Assembly: GCF_036324505.1 (NCBI RefSeq)
Contig: NC_086352.1
Span: forward strand, 35,354,344 to 35,418,343
DNA from: Eleginops maclovinus
Lineage: Eukaryota; Chordata; Actinopteri; Perciformes; Eleginopidae
Reading direction: 5' to 3'
DNA length: 64,000 bases
Position numbers and translations under genes: made by a program
Part shown: positions 21,247 to 31,370 of the stretch, one piece after another
Position numbering within the stretch: the first letter of the stretch is position 1
Layout: each line of letters begins with the position of its first letter
Notes under the pieces: generated by a model
Database searches by the model: none
The model's input: the letters and a program-made list of their open reading frames with translations, nothing else
Told to the model about the DNA's origin: nothing

Positions 21247-24200
21247 CAGTGGTTAATTTGAGCCGGATCCTGCCGGAACAGGATCCGGCACCTCTTCATT
21301 TTGGCCACCCTGTGTTCCGGCACCTATTTGGGCAGATCCGGTACCTCTCACAAAAAATAAAAATAAAAAAATGGTTAAAATGAAATAAAATATACAGATA
21401 TTAATTTACAGAAAAAAATCCCAAGAATTTCATGTCGTTTATTAAGATTAAGATTTGAAAGAGTCGGAGATCTGTGTTGACGCACTGAAAAGCTGGACCA
21501 ACGGACAAACGCGTTCACTTTTGAAATTCACCACATGAGGAGCACTTCGCAGAGAGGAAGAAACTAATTAAATGCAAGCATGTCAAAAAGACAGTTCAAT
21601 TTACTGTCTTTCTTCAAAAAGAAGGAAGAGGTAATAGACACTTCAAAACGAGTCAGAAAAGCCTCCACAAGCAGCGACGAGGGCAGCTGCAGCGGTCATG
21701 TTGATGGTCAAAACCAGGAGGAGGTTAGCGCCGCAACAGCTAGTCAGCTAGCTAACCGACAGCTAGCCAAGCCCGGGCAGGAGGCTGGCACCGTGTCAGC
21801 AGCGGGTCAGGTTCACCGCCAGCCGGAGCAGGAGCCAGCTACCGTCGGCCAGGTGGACCACCAACAGCAACCGGTGGGTACCCTGGCATCAACTAGCCCG
21901 GTACAACAGCTGGAGCAGGCAAGTGGAACCGCGACATCAGGCTTACAGCAGGAAGAGTCAGTAGGAGAGGAGAGCGTAGAGGAGTGTGGGACGTCCAGCG
22001 ACAGGTCAGGGATGGGATGCACAACTGCTTGGACAGAAGCTCAGCTAAAAGTGAAGCAGACTTACTATCCCTGGCTTTTTAGGGGAAAATCAGGTTTGGG
22101 TTGCACAACGTGTAAGGTGGTGGGGACTTTGGGGGCAGAGAAGACGTCGGGGATGAAACTGGCAAAAGAGTGGGTTTTATGCACAGTAACCTCATCTGCT
22201 TCAGATATTATAAAACAGCAACGCGCACTTAGAAAAAAGGTATTTGAACATGCCCGTACCAAGGCTCACCTAGCAGCAGCAAACATTCTCGAAAAGGCAA
22301 AAGTGGACACTTTAGGACAATCTATAATTAATAGTCAGTCTGAACAGATGGCCACTACAGCTCGCGTATTTCGCACGGCGTACAAGGAGGCTAAACGCCA
22401 CCGTCCCGCATATGGCTTCGAACAGGAGATTGATTGCCAAGAATTAAATGGACTTGATATGGGGAGAATTTTACATTCCAATGTTGCATGTGGAAACATA
22501 CAGAAACATATTTCTGAAGAAATGAAAAGAAAACTGTTTGAAAAAATAGTACAGTGCACTCCCAAAATCAGTGTAATGCTGGATGAGTCAACCAGTTTAA
22601 GCAAAAAGAGCTGCTTGATAATATACATTAGGGCTCAGTTGCCCGATATGGACAAGCCTACAAACATTTTTACTGAACTCGTAGAGCTAGATGATCTAAC
22701 TGCTCAAGGTATTGTCCACAAACTGTTGTCTGCTCTGGAGCGCCTGCATTTGACACAGGATTTTCTCTCTAAGACCCTCATTGGAGTAACTTGTGATGGT
22801 GCTTCGGTTATGTTAGGGCGTAAAAGCGGAGTGGCGAGTCGGCTCCAGGCCATGTTTCCCAACATTACTGTGTGGCACTGCTCAGCCCACAGGCTTGAGC
22901 TTGCAGTCGCAGACGTAGTGAAAGAGATGGGTGCTATAAATCACTTTAAAATATTGATGGACAAGATATATGCACTGTATAGCACATCTAACAAAAATCG
23001 AATGGAGCTGAGAGAGTCAGCTGAGAGCTTGGATGTCCAGCTATGCAAAATAGGTCGTATTTTAGACACTAGATGGGTGGAATCAAGTTTTAGAACCGTT
23101 GAAGCAGTGTGGAAGAACTACCCAGCACTTTACAAGCATTTCAAAACTGCATCAGAAGATCCCTCCCGTAACAGTGTCACAAAGCAAACATACAGTGGGC
23201 TTGCTATGCGCTTATCTTCGCATGCGTTTGTGAACAATTTAGGCATAATGTGCGATGCATTGCAAGAATTATCTGAGCTCTCAGTCGAGCTTCAAAAACG
23301 AGACATTACCATCATTTCAGCACACAAGTCAATTTGTCGGGAAATCAGGGTACTTGAGGCCATGTCGGATCGGCCAGGTCGCTACACTGAACTGAGCCAA
23401 AGGGGAATTGAGGAAAACTCTTTCCATGGCATCACGCTGAATGGAGGAAAATCAAGCGACAGATCACTCGACCCCAAGCAGTTTTTTCTAACTGTGGCCA
23501 AGAACTTGGAGGACCGTATGTTATCTCAAGGAGGCCGGATGCCAGATAAAACTGGATATAACAAGTTCATTGAGGAGTTGAAGGTGCTTTACGCACAATA
23601 CTGGCCCGAGGACGCAGGTGCGCTGTATGGAGAGACTGAGGTCGAGTCACTGTGTCAGCGCTTCAACATTGCCAACCCGCGCGCAGTCATACGGGCCTAC
23701 AGAAGGTACAGAGACTCAGATAGCAAAGACCCCCCCCGATGAGCTGATGGAGTTACTTGTTGCTGTCAACAGCATTCCAATTGCAAGTGCTGAATGTGAG
23801 CGCGGATTTTCACAAATGAACTTGATTTGCACTCCCAACCGTAGCTCTTTGCTCACATCCACCATGTCATCTTTACTCTTCCTAAATCTTGTTGGACCCC
23901 CCCTGGCTAAATTCAACCCAGTCCCGTACGTGAGGTCCTGGGTGGCCAAAGGACACAGAACTGCCACAGACACACGCAGTAAAAGTAGAAAAAAAGAGAT
24001 GGAGGACAATCCGGACATGCTCGTGATGTGGGGTGTTTTAAACAACTAAATATGGTGAGCAAACATACTGTCTATTAATAGGCCGCCGTGCCAATCTTTG
24101 AATAATCAATATTTTTTTTACACGTTAAACCTGTTGAGAAATTGATTGCTGGCTGTATACTGAAGTCCCACCTGTGGTGATGTGTTGTTGTTGTGCGTTG

Positions 24201-24423
24201 TGCGTACTATCCTAAAATAATTGTAAATTATCGTCATAACATTTATACCATGGATACTATTTGAAATCGAGGCTTGTATGTCCCACAGCGTTGCAAGTGG
24301 ACATTTTCATGTTGTTTTCAGCACCTTTTATGTATACGTTCCGGGACCTGTACGCGTCTCGTCATCCCTGAGCTGTCATGTACTTTGCGTTCCGGCACCT
24401 TATGATTTACAAATTAAGCACTG
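21247..24423 (+). mobile_element. Nested hAT transposon, 3.2 kb, near full length
   Basis: The terminal repeats are CAGTGGTTAATTTG (left) and CAGTGCTTAATTTG (right, inverted), with GTGCCGGAAC-type subterminal motifs near both ends. A perfect 8-bp target duplication, CATAAGAC, flanks it. It contains one long transposase gene with a single frameshift. The clean duplication and near-complete gene show it is much younger than the decayed ZBED1-like host element. Confidence 0.95.
21580..24049 (+). pseudogene. hAT transposase (KIAA1586/ZNF862-like), one frameshift
   Basis: The main frame gives 720 residues to 23742, and coding continues in the next frame to 24049. The N-terminus is MSKRQFNLLSFFKKK, typical of this group, followed by a Ser/Gln-rich spacer. 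A TTF-type zinc finger starts with YYPWLFRGKSGLGCTTC at about residues 163-180. The RNase-H-like core has VMLDESTS at about 332, CDGASVMLGRKSG at about 406 and VWHCSAHRLELA at about 432. The hATC part has SAECERGFSQMN in the second frame. The break sits in a run of eight C at about 23730, so it may be an indel in a homopolymer. Without it the D-D-E triad would be complete. A candidate for a recently active element. Confidence 0.9.
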
Positions 24424-24431
24424 CATAAGAC
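24424..24431. repeat. Target duplication, right copy (CATAAGAC)
   Basis: Second copy of the duplication flanking the nested hAT; the ZBED1-like reading frame continues directly after it. Confidence 0.95.
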
Positions 24432-25265
24432 GTGTCCTGGTTCAAGACAGAAAACATAGCCACCCCAACCCAACCTGGCAGGATGTTTCTGTGTTGGAGT
24501 CCATCATCGCAGCAATGAAACCACTGGCTGACTTCACAGACGTAGGGGGGGAAAAATACATCAGTGTCCTCAGTTAAGCCTGTGCTGGAACTGATTCAAG
24601 GGGACCTTCTCTCTCCAGGCCCCAATGACACTGCACTGACAGCTAGTATTAAGGGAAACATGTGCAGGGTACTAACTGAAAAATATAGCTCACTTGCAAT
24701 CCAAGTCCTCCTGAGAAAGGCCACCATCTTGGATCCAAGGTATCGTGGCAACATGGAGGAGGCAGAGGCACTGGATGATGTCAAACATCAGCTTGTGCAA
24801 GAGCTACTGGACTTAAAAGAGCCAGAAGGGAGTTGGGAAGGTGCCAGTGGTGAGAGCTGCAGCAAAACTGCTGGAGGAAACAAGGATGAACCTCCTGCTG
24901 CCGCACCCACCAAGAAGAAGAGGCTGAGTGACCTTCTTCAAAACAGAAGAGCTCATCATCTTGCAGGTTAGGCCCAGGCTGCAGTTCCAAAAAGAGTGCA
25001 GGCTGATGCAGAGCTGACCAAGTTCCTCAAAGAAGATGCACTTGATGCAGCATCTTGTGAGCCCTTGATGTGGTGGCGTGACAATCAAAGCAGATATCCT
25101 TTGATGGCCAAGTTGGCCCAAAAGTACATGTGCATTTGTGCAACAAGCACCAGCTCAGAGAGAATGTTTAGCACAGCTGGCAACATTGCTACTCCTGAGA
25201 GATCCTGCCTTAAGCCACACAAAGTCAACATGTTGGTATTTCTTGCTTGGAATCTGCCAAACTAA
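24432..25265 (+). pseudogene. ZBED1-like hAT transposase, C-terminal part
   Basis: It resumes with VLVQDRKHSH, then AAMKPLADFTD, SSVKPVLELIQGDLLSPG and LLRKATILDPRYRGNM. A Lys-rich stretch, PTKKKRLSDLL, follows. The hATC dimerisation block has WWRDNQSRYPLMAKLA and STSSERMFSTAGNIATPE. A frameshift near 24565 and an in-frame TAG at 24969 break it. The final stop is at 25263-25265. Confidence 0.85.
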
Positions 25266-25639
25266 AGTAGCTACGGATTTGCATATGGCCTGTTGAGTGT
25301 TTTTGTTCTTAGTTTGTACTTTTTGTTCACAAAGGTCTTAACTGGATTGGCAGTTTTGCCTGTTAAGGAATGTATCTCTTTTTACTTCTGAGCCTAATGT
25401 TTAATATTTATTCAAGTGCAATTGTGTTTACAGAGACGTGATAATCCATTGTATTTATTGTTTTGGTTGTGTGTGGTTTTTATTGAACTGCAATTTTTGC
25501 TAACTAAGACTGAGAGTCCTTTTTATTTATTGTTTTTGGTTGTTTTGTTTATTTATTTTGGATATTTAAATTATCTTATTTACGTTCAGATTCCAAATCT
25601 TTAAATAAAAGTTTATTGATCTTTGAAAGGGTGTACTTG

Positions 25640-25763
25640 CATTATGATGCCATTATCATTATATTGAGTTGAAAAATGGTCTCAAAACGACGATATTATC
25701 GTTTATCGCAATAATTTCTGGGAAAATTTATCGTCCAGCAAAATCTGTTATTGTGGCAGGCCT
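25640..25763 (+). repeat. Right terminus of the ZBED1-like hAT
   Basis: The sequence ATTATCGTTTATCGCAATAA followed by TTATCGTCCAGCAAAATCTG and ending GTGGCAGGCCTAG looks like a hAT 3' end, with repeated TATCG motifs. The matching left end is absent because the 5' part of the element is missing. Confidence 0.55.
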
Positions 25764-26221
25764 AGGCGTGGTACACACTATCAAGTGTGTATTCATACAA
25801 GGGAAAGTGGATGGGTGTATGGAGGCAAATATTAGCAGTATGTTTGGATGGGGGCAATGGGGTGAAGGTGGGCTGTCTGCACAAAATAAGAAAGAGAGAG
25901 TAAAAAATAAATATAAATTCAAAGGAATATGTATGGATGAACTTAAAACATTATATGATGCAGGATCCCTGGGGAACAGTGGGGTCCCAACAGGTACTGA
26001 ACACAAGATTATAGATAGCAAAAATTCTGCGATCATTAGTGTCTAAACAGACCTTTGGGACAAGGTCCCAAGCTGCAGCTCAGAACTTGCAGCTGTGTGA
26101 GCAGGTTTTAGCAGTGCTCGCCTTTGCTAGGATGCAAAACCTAACAGAACAAATACAGTTATTGCTTGGCCACTCAGGCCCTGCAGGATCACGTAATAAA
26201 GTACAACAAAGATAACGACAC
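25764..26221. other. No gene recognised
   Basis: Short frames only; a purine-rich segment at about 25880-25920. I see no element ends. Confidence 0.5.
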
Positions 26222-26226
26222 CTTAC

Positions 26227-26976
26227 CAGGGTTTCCCACAGCGCTTTCCTGTTAAGGCGGCCGCCTTAACAACACGGGGTTGCCGCCTTGACTAACGTCA
26301 CGTCTCCAGAAAAAAAAAAAAAATTATATAGATATAGGCCTATAGCGATATTTGCCGTTTTACTCTTTCATGTTTTCTACCTTTCATTCCAAACCGTGAC
26401 TGACAGTCTATCTTCTCTGCAGAACGCATTTTAAAATAAAAAACAAAAAACAAATAAAAGAAACGTTTTAAAATGTGGGGCTATGCCTCCAAATATGCCT
26501 CTGAATCGCGTGATGCGTCCGAACAGCGGCATCTAGTGGTATATGTCATTGTGCTATCATCGTTCGACCAACATCCTTCAAAACCAGCATTTTTCGGAAA
26601 GACTACTATTTGGATGGCTGACAACCTGTCGTATCAAGGTAAGATTATTATTGAATTCTATACTAGTCTAATAATAGTCTGTCAACTGTTCACTAGTAGG
26701 CTACCTGGATAAGCGTAATGTTTTCTTATCAAGGCTAATTGTGTTTAACGTTTACACGTGGCTATATTATTATAGCCTAGCCTGCCTTTGACATTTGCAC
26801 GTAATTTTCTCTCGCAATGTTCACAGCCAAATGGATCGAAAAACTCAGCCCAAAATCGCCGGCTTCTTCATGCGACGTAGCCGGCCGACTTCCGGCCCCC
26901 CCCCCCCCCCGGAGATGAGTACGCCCCCCCCCCCCCCTCACCACCTTGACTAACACATTTTCTGGGGGAAACCCTG
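26227..26976 (+). mobile_element. Non-autonomous hAT-like deletion derivative, 750 bp
   Basis: The ends CAGGGTTTCCCACAG and CAGGGTTTCCCCCAG (right, inverted) form terminal repeats, flanked by CTTAC on both sides. AAGGCGGCCGCC-type subterminal repeats occur at both ends. Inside, after an acceptor-like TTCACAG, ATGGATCGAAAAACTCAGCC encodes MDRKTQPKIAGFFMRR, the start of a hAT-type transposase that then breaks off into C-rich sequence. The 5-bp flank repeat is shorter than the usual 8 bp. Confidence 0.65.
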
Positions 26977-27202
26977 CTTACCATAACGTCTCAGTAGTCA
27001 AAGTCATTATAAATGATATAAAGTTATCAGTGGTAGGCGGCTTTTCTTCACAAGTTCACCTGTGAAATAAGGATACATACGATCAAGTCTTCATCTCAGT
27101 TGCTGGGATGACATTGTTTTTTACATAGTCCATGGACTTCGCAGCATCCAAGAATTCTTTCTCCTCGTTTTTGTGGGAGATCCGGAATCTGGCAGGGAAA
27201 AG
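26977..27202. other. Short unannotated spacer before the solo LTR
   Basis: A minus-strand frame has no recognisable domain. AAAG at 27199-27202 is the left copy of the LTR target duplication. Confidence 0.4.
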
Positions 27203-27916
27203 TGTTAGAAATAATCAATATATTAGAACGGAACTTTAAAAGATAATTCACTGTTTCTGGACGGATCATATTTGTCCATTTCCGGTAGTATTACAGGATG
27301 TTGTTTTTAGCCTCAGATAGCATAAAGCTAATATTGTTTTGTATATATGAGTAGAGGGAGAAGGACCAGTGGAGTTGCATACTAAACACACCGCCTCTAC
27401 CTCTCACTCATTGATGCTGCAATGATACAGTTGCCTGTTTAATAACTGATAAACCTCCTAAGAATTGCATAATAGACTATCGTAGATGACAGCTCCAGGA
27501 CTTCGCTAACAAGATGGCGACGGTGACGTCATAAGAGGACCCGCCCCCGACGACGTCAGCCTATAGAGGAGGATCCAGCCCCCCGCTACCAACCAATGAG
27601 AGCACGACAGCGGGGCGCGTCTGATTTTGAAGTTGTTTCTTTGTATGGTCGGAAAGGGGTGGTTCTATAAAACATGTTAGGATTGTGAAATCGAGCTCTT
27701 TTGTTCCGGACCGCCAGACAGTAACTACTGATGAGCTCCACTCAGTCAGTGGCCTGTGGACGCGTGTCCCGGGCTATTGAGCCACAGCTGTGAAACTTTT
27801 GTAAAACCTACTACTGCATCCTTTTATTAAACACTCCTTTTATAACTTTTAAGGGAGTTTTGCTTTCTTTATTTTAAACCGTCTCCTGGGCTTCAAATAA
27901 ACGAACATTTCTTACA
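27203..27916 (+). mobile_element. Solo LTR, copy 1
   Basis: Starts TGTTAGAAATAATC, ends AACATTTCTTACA and is flanked by a 4-bp duplication AAAG. It has TATAAA at 27666, AATAAA at 27896, a CCAAT box at 27593 and a full CRE (TGACGTCA) at 27524. It is about 95% identical by eye to 59460-60180, but the two have different target duplications, so they are independent insertions. No gag/pol/env sequence adjoins it, hence a solo LTR left after recombination. Whether the parent is a retrovirus or a Gypsy-type element cannot be told from the LTR. Confidence 0.9.
27511..27671 (+). promoter_or_regulatory. LTR promoter: YY1-like site, CRE, CCAAT and TATA
   Basis: AAGATGGCG (27511-27519, YY1-like) is followed by TGACGTCA (27524-27531, CREB/ATF consensus), a second GACGTCA at about 27552, CCAAT (27593-27597) and TATAAA (27666-27671). 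The order and spacing are those of a vertebrate LTR U3 promoter. All sites are kept in the second copy. Confidence 0.7.
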
Positions 27917-28033
27917 AAAGTATTCCAAAACGGACACCCTGTCGGTTTCGAAGCATCTTCCTGACGTCTGTGAACATGGATTAAAGTATTCCGGCCCCGG
28001 GCCGGATTTCCGGCCTGCAGCACTTGGAGTGGA

Positions 28034-28063
28034 AAAAAAAAAATTTTTTTTTTTTTTTTTTAA
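28034..28063. repeat. A-run to T-run tract upstream of the hAT-like ORF
   Basis: A short A run is followed by about 20 T. Just upstream, CGGCCCCGGGCCGG at about 27991-28004 is a GC-rich palindrome. Together they may be a promoter region or element end for the 28258 ORF, but there is no direct proof. Confidence 0.5.
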
Positions 28064-28257
28064 ACCCAAAACGCGATAACTCCACGGCTTTCGAGTCTGT
28101 TCGTTCTCTGCCAATGGTAGGAAAGAAGCGCCGCTGTCCAGTTCTGATGTTAAACAGTGTTAGCCAATCAGAAGCAAAACGGGGCGGGCCTTAACACAAC
28201 GCGCCTCGATCAACTAAACTGTAGCACAGATAGGCCTACTCTCTTACTACGAAGGCT

Positions 28258-29436
28258 GTGACTGTAGTTAATGGAGAGAGGGGCATAGGTGCAGGCGCGA
28301 TGCAGTACATGAAACCAGGGGAAAATACCCTCGAGATAGATAAAGGTCTGAAAAATAAATGGCGCTGGGTATGGCTGGAGGAGATTGGACGAGATGGCAA
28401 ACCATTTAGCAGTTGGTGTAAGAAGTTGAGTGAGACAGGCGCTTGCTTCTGCACGCTGTGCTCCAGGAGGCTAATATATGCATCCAGCGGCAAAAAGGTT
28501 CTTCGTAAACACGAATCAGACCCTCGTCACCTAGCTGCTGTTCGTGCTGTCCCACACACGACGCGTTTACCAGGAGCAACAACAACATCTGATGTACCGG
28601 CTTCCATAACTGACCGTGTGTGTGAGTTAAAAATACGGGTGTGTGCATTTCTCGCAGAACACGACCTCTCCTTCACGCTATCACAACCCCTGGTCGAGCT
28701 GTGTAAAAAAGTAGCGGAAGATAAAATTGCACTAAGTAAAATGTCCATTTCAAATCAGCTGGCCAGCTATTTCAACACTCACGGGATAACACCTGAGTTT
28801 AAAAGGCAAATTTCCACCAAACTGAAAAACAACATGTTTTCCCTGAACGTCGACGAGGCCACCAATAATAACATGGATAAAGTCCTCAATGTTCTTGTTC
28901 GTTTTTTTGACAATGAGGAAAATGCTGTTAAAACGCAACACCTCGCTAGTCGAAAAATGAACATAGCCAATGCTGCAGCACTTACCCAGGAATTGAAGGA
29001 TGTGCTGCAGTCCTATGGTTTAGGGCTGCAGCAGGTGACCAGTATTTTACTGGACAATTGTGCGGTTATGCGGGGAAAGAAGTCCGGTCTCGAGACACAG
29101 TTGCGCAGGGAGAACCCGCACCTGCTGGATATATCTGGCGACACAGTCCATATGGTTTCTAACGGTGCAAAAGCCATGATGAGCCCTTTCAAGGCAGAGG
29201 TGGAAGATTTCTGCTCGGATGTGTTTTATGACATAGAGAAGTCTCCGAAACAGAAAGAAATATTTTCGGAATTCCAGAGATTACTCCATCTTACACCGAA
29301 GAGCTTGATCAGGCCCATCAGTAACAGGTTCCTGCAGATGTTGGAGGTGTGCAATAGGGTGAGAGAACTCCTGGATGTCCTGATTGTGCACTACTACAAC
29401 CTACTGGATCCGGGCGAAGAGCATAAATACAGGTAG
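28258..29436 (+). CDS. hAT-like transposase-derived protein with altered core
   Basis: A 392-residue open frame. Residues 65-100 contain CTLCSRRLIYASSGKKVLRK followed by HESDPRHL, a C2H2/BED-like finger. LNVDEATNNNMDKVLNV at about 197 resembles the first catalytic Asp region of DUF4371-type hAT proteins. SILLDNCAVMRGKKSGLE at about 261 resembles the second. Where most hAT proteins have a HC..H box, this one reads DTVHMVSNGAKAMMSPF at about 295. It continues KSPKQKEIFSEFQ and RPISNRFLQMLEVCNRV. It ends at KYR followed by AG|GTAGGT, a good splice donor, so the C-terminus lies in a later exon, probably in the gap. Upstream in-frame starts were not checked further. Confidence 0.7.
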   Translation: MTVVNGERGIGAGAMQYMKPGENTLEIDKGLKNKWRWVWLEEIGRDGKPFSSWCKKLSETGACFCTLCSRRLIYASSGKKVLRKHESDPRHLAAVRAVPHTTRLPGATTTSDVPASITDRVCELKIRVCAFLAEHDLSFTLSQPLVELCKKVAEDKIALSKMSISNQLASYFNTHGITPEFKRQISTKLKNNMFSLNVDEATNNNMDKVLNVLVRFFDNEENAVKTQHLASRKMNIANAAALTQELKDVLQSYGLGLQQVTSILLDNCAVMRGKKSGLETQLRRENPHLLDISGDTVHMVSNGAKAMMSPFKAEVEDFCSDVFYDIEKSPKQKEIFSEFQRLLHLTPKSLIRPISNRFLQMLEVCNRVRELLDVLIVHYYNLLDPGEEHKYR

Positions 29437-29537
29437 GTACAAAGCATTTAAAAATGTGTGTGAATTAAATCGTATTTGTCACAGTATAGCCTCCGCCGGC
29501 TCAAAAAAAAAGCACAACGTGTCCGATTTTCCGCTGA

Positions 29538-30037
29538 NNNNNNNNNNNNNNNNNNNNNNNNNNNNNNNNNNNNNNNNNNNNNNNNNNNNNNNNNNNNNNN
29601 NNNNNNNNNNNNNNNNNNNNNNNNNNNNNNNNNNNNNNNNNNNNNNNNNNNNNNNNNNNNNNNNNNNNNNNNNNNNNNNNNNNNNNNNNNNNNNNNNNNN
29701 NNNNNNNNNNNNNNNNNNNNNNNNNNNNNNNNNNNNNNNNNNNNNNNNNNNNNNNNNNNNNNNNNNNNNNNNNNNNNNNNNNNNNNNNNNNNNNNNNNNN
29801 NNNNNNNNNNNNNNNNNNNNNNNNNNNNNNNNNNNNNNNNNNNNNNNNNNNNNNNNNNNNNNNNNNNNNNNNNNNNNNNNNNNNNNNNNNNNNNNNNNNN
29901 NNNNNNNNNNNNNNNNNNNNNNNNNNNNNNNNNNNNNNNNNNNNNNNNNNNNNNNNNNNNNNNNNNNNNNNNNNNNNNNNNNNNNNNNNNNNNNNNNNNN
30001 NNNNNNNNNNNNNNNNNNNNNNNNNNNNNNNNNNNNN
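29538..30037. other. Assembly gap of exactly 500 N
   Basis: A round-number gap, the usual placeholder for unknown length. It separates the hAT-like exon from the satellite array, so the downstream exon(s) and the true start of the array are not seen. Confidence 1.

Positions 30038-31370
<1,333 letters not shown>

Larger units (their letters stand above)
20241..25763 (+). mobile_element. ZBED1-like hAT transposon, 5'-truncated and interrupted
   Basis: The transposase is in two parts (20245-21246 and 24432-25265) with a 3.2 kb hAT inserted between them. The right terminus is at about 25640-25763, ending in an inward-read GGCCTGCCACAATAACAG-type sequence. The BED zinc finger and left terminus are missing. 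The host frame rejoins exactly if the insertion plus one copy of CATAAGAC is removed. Confidence 0.85.
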
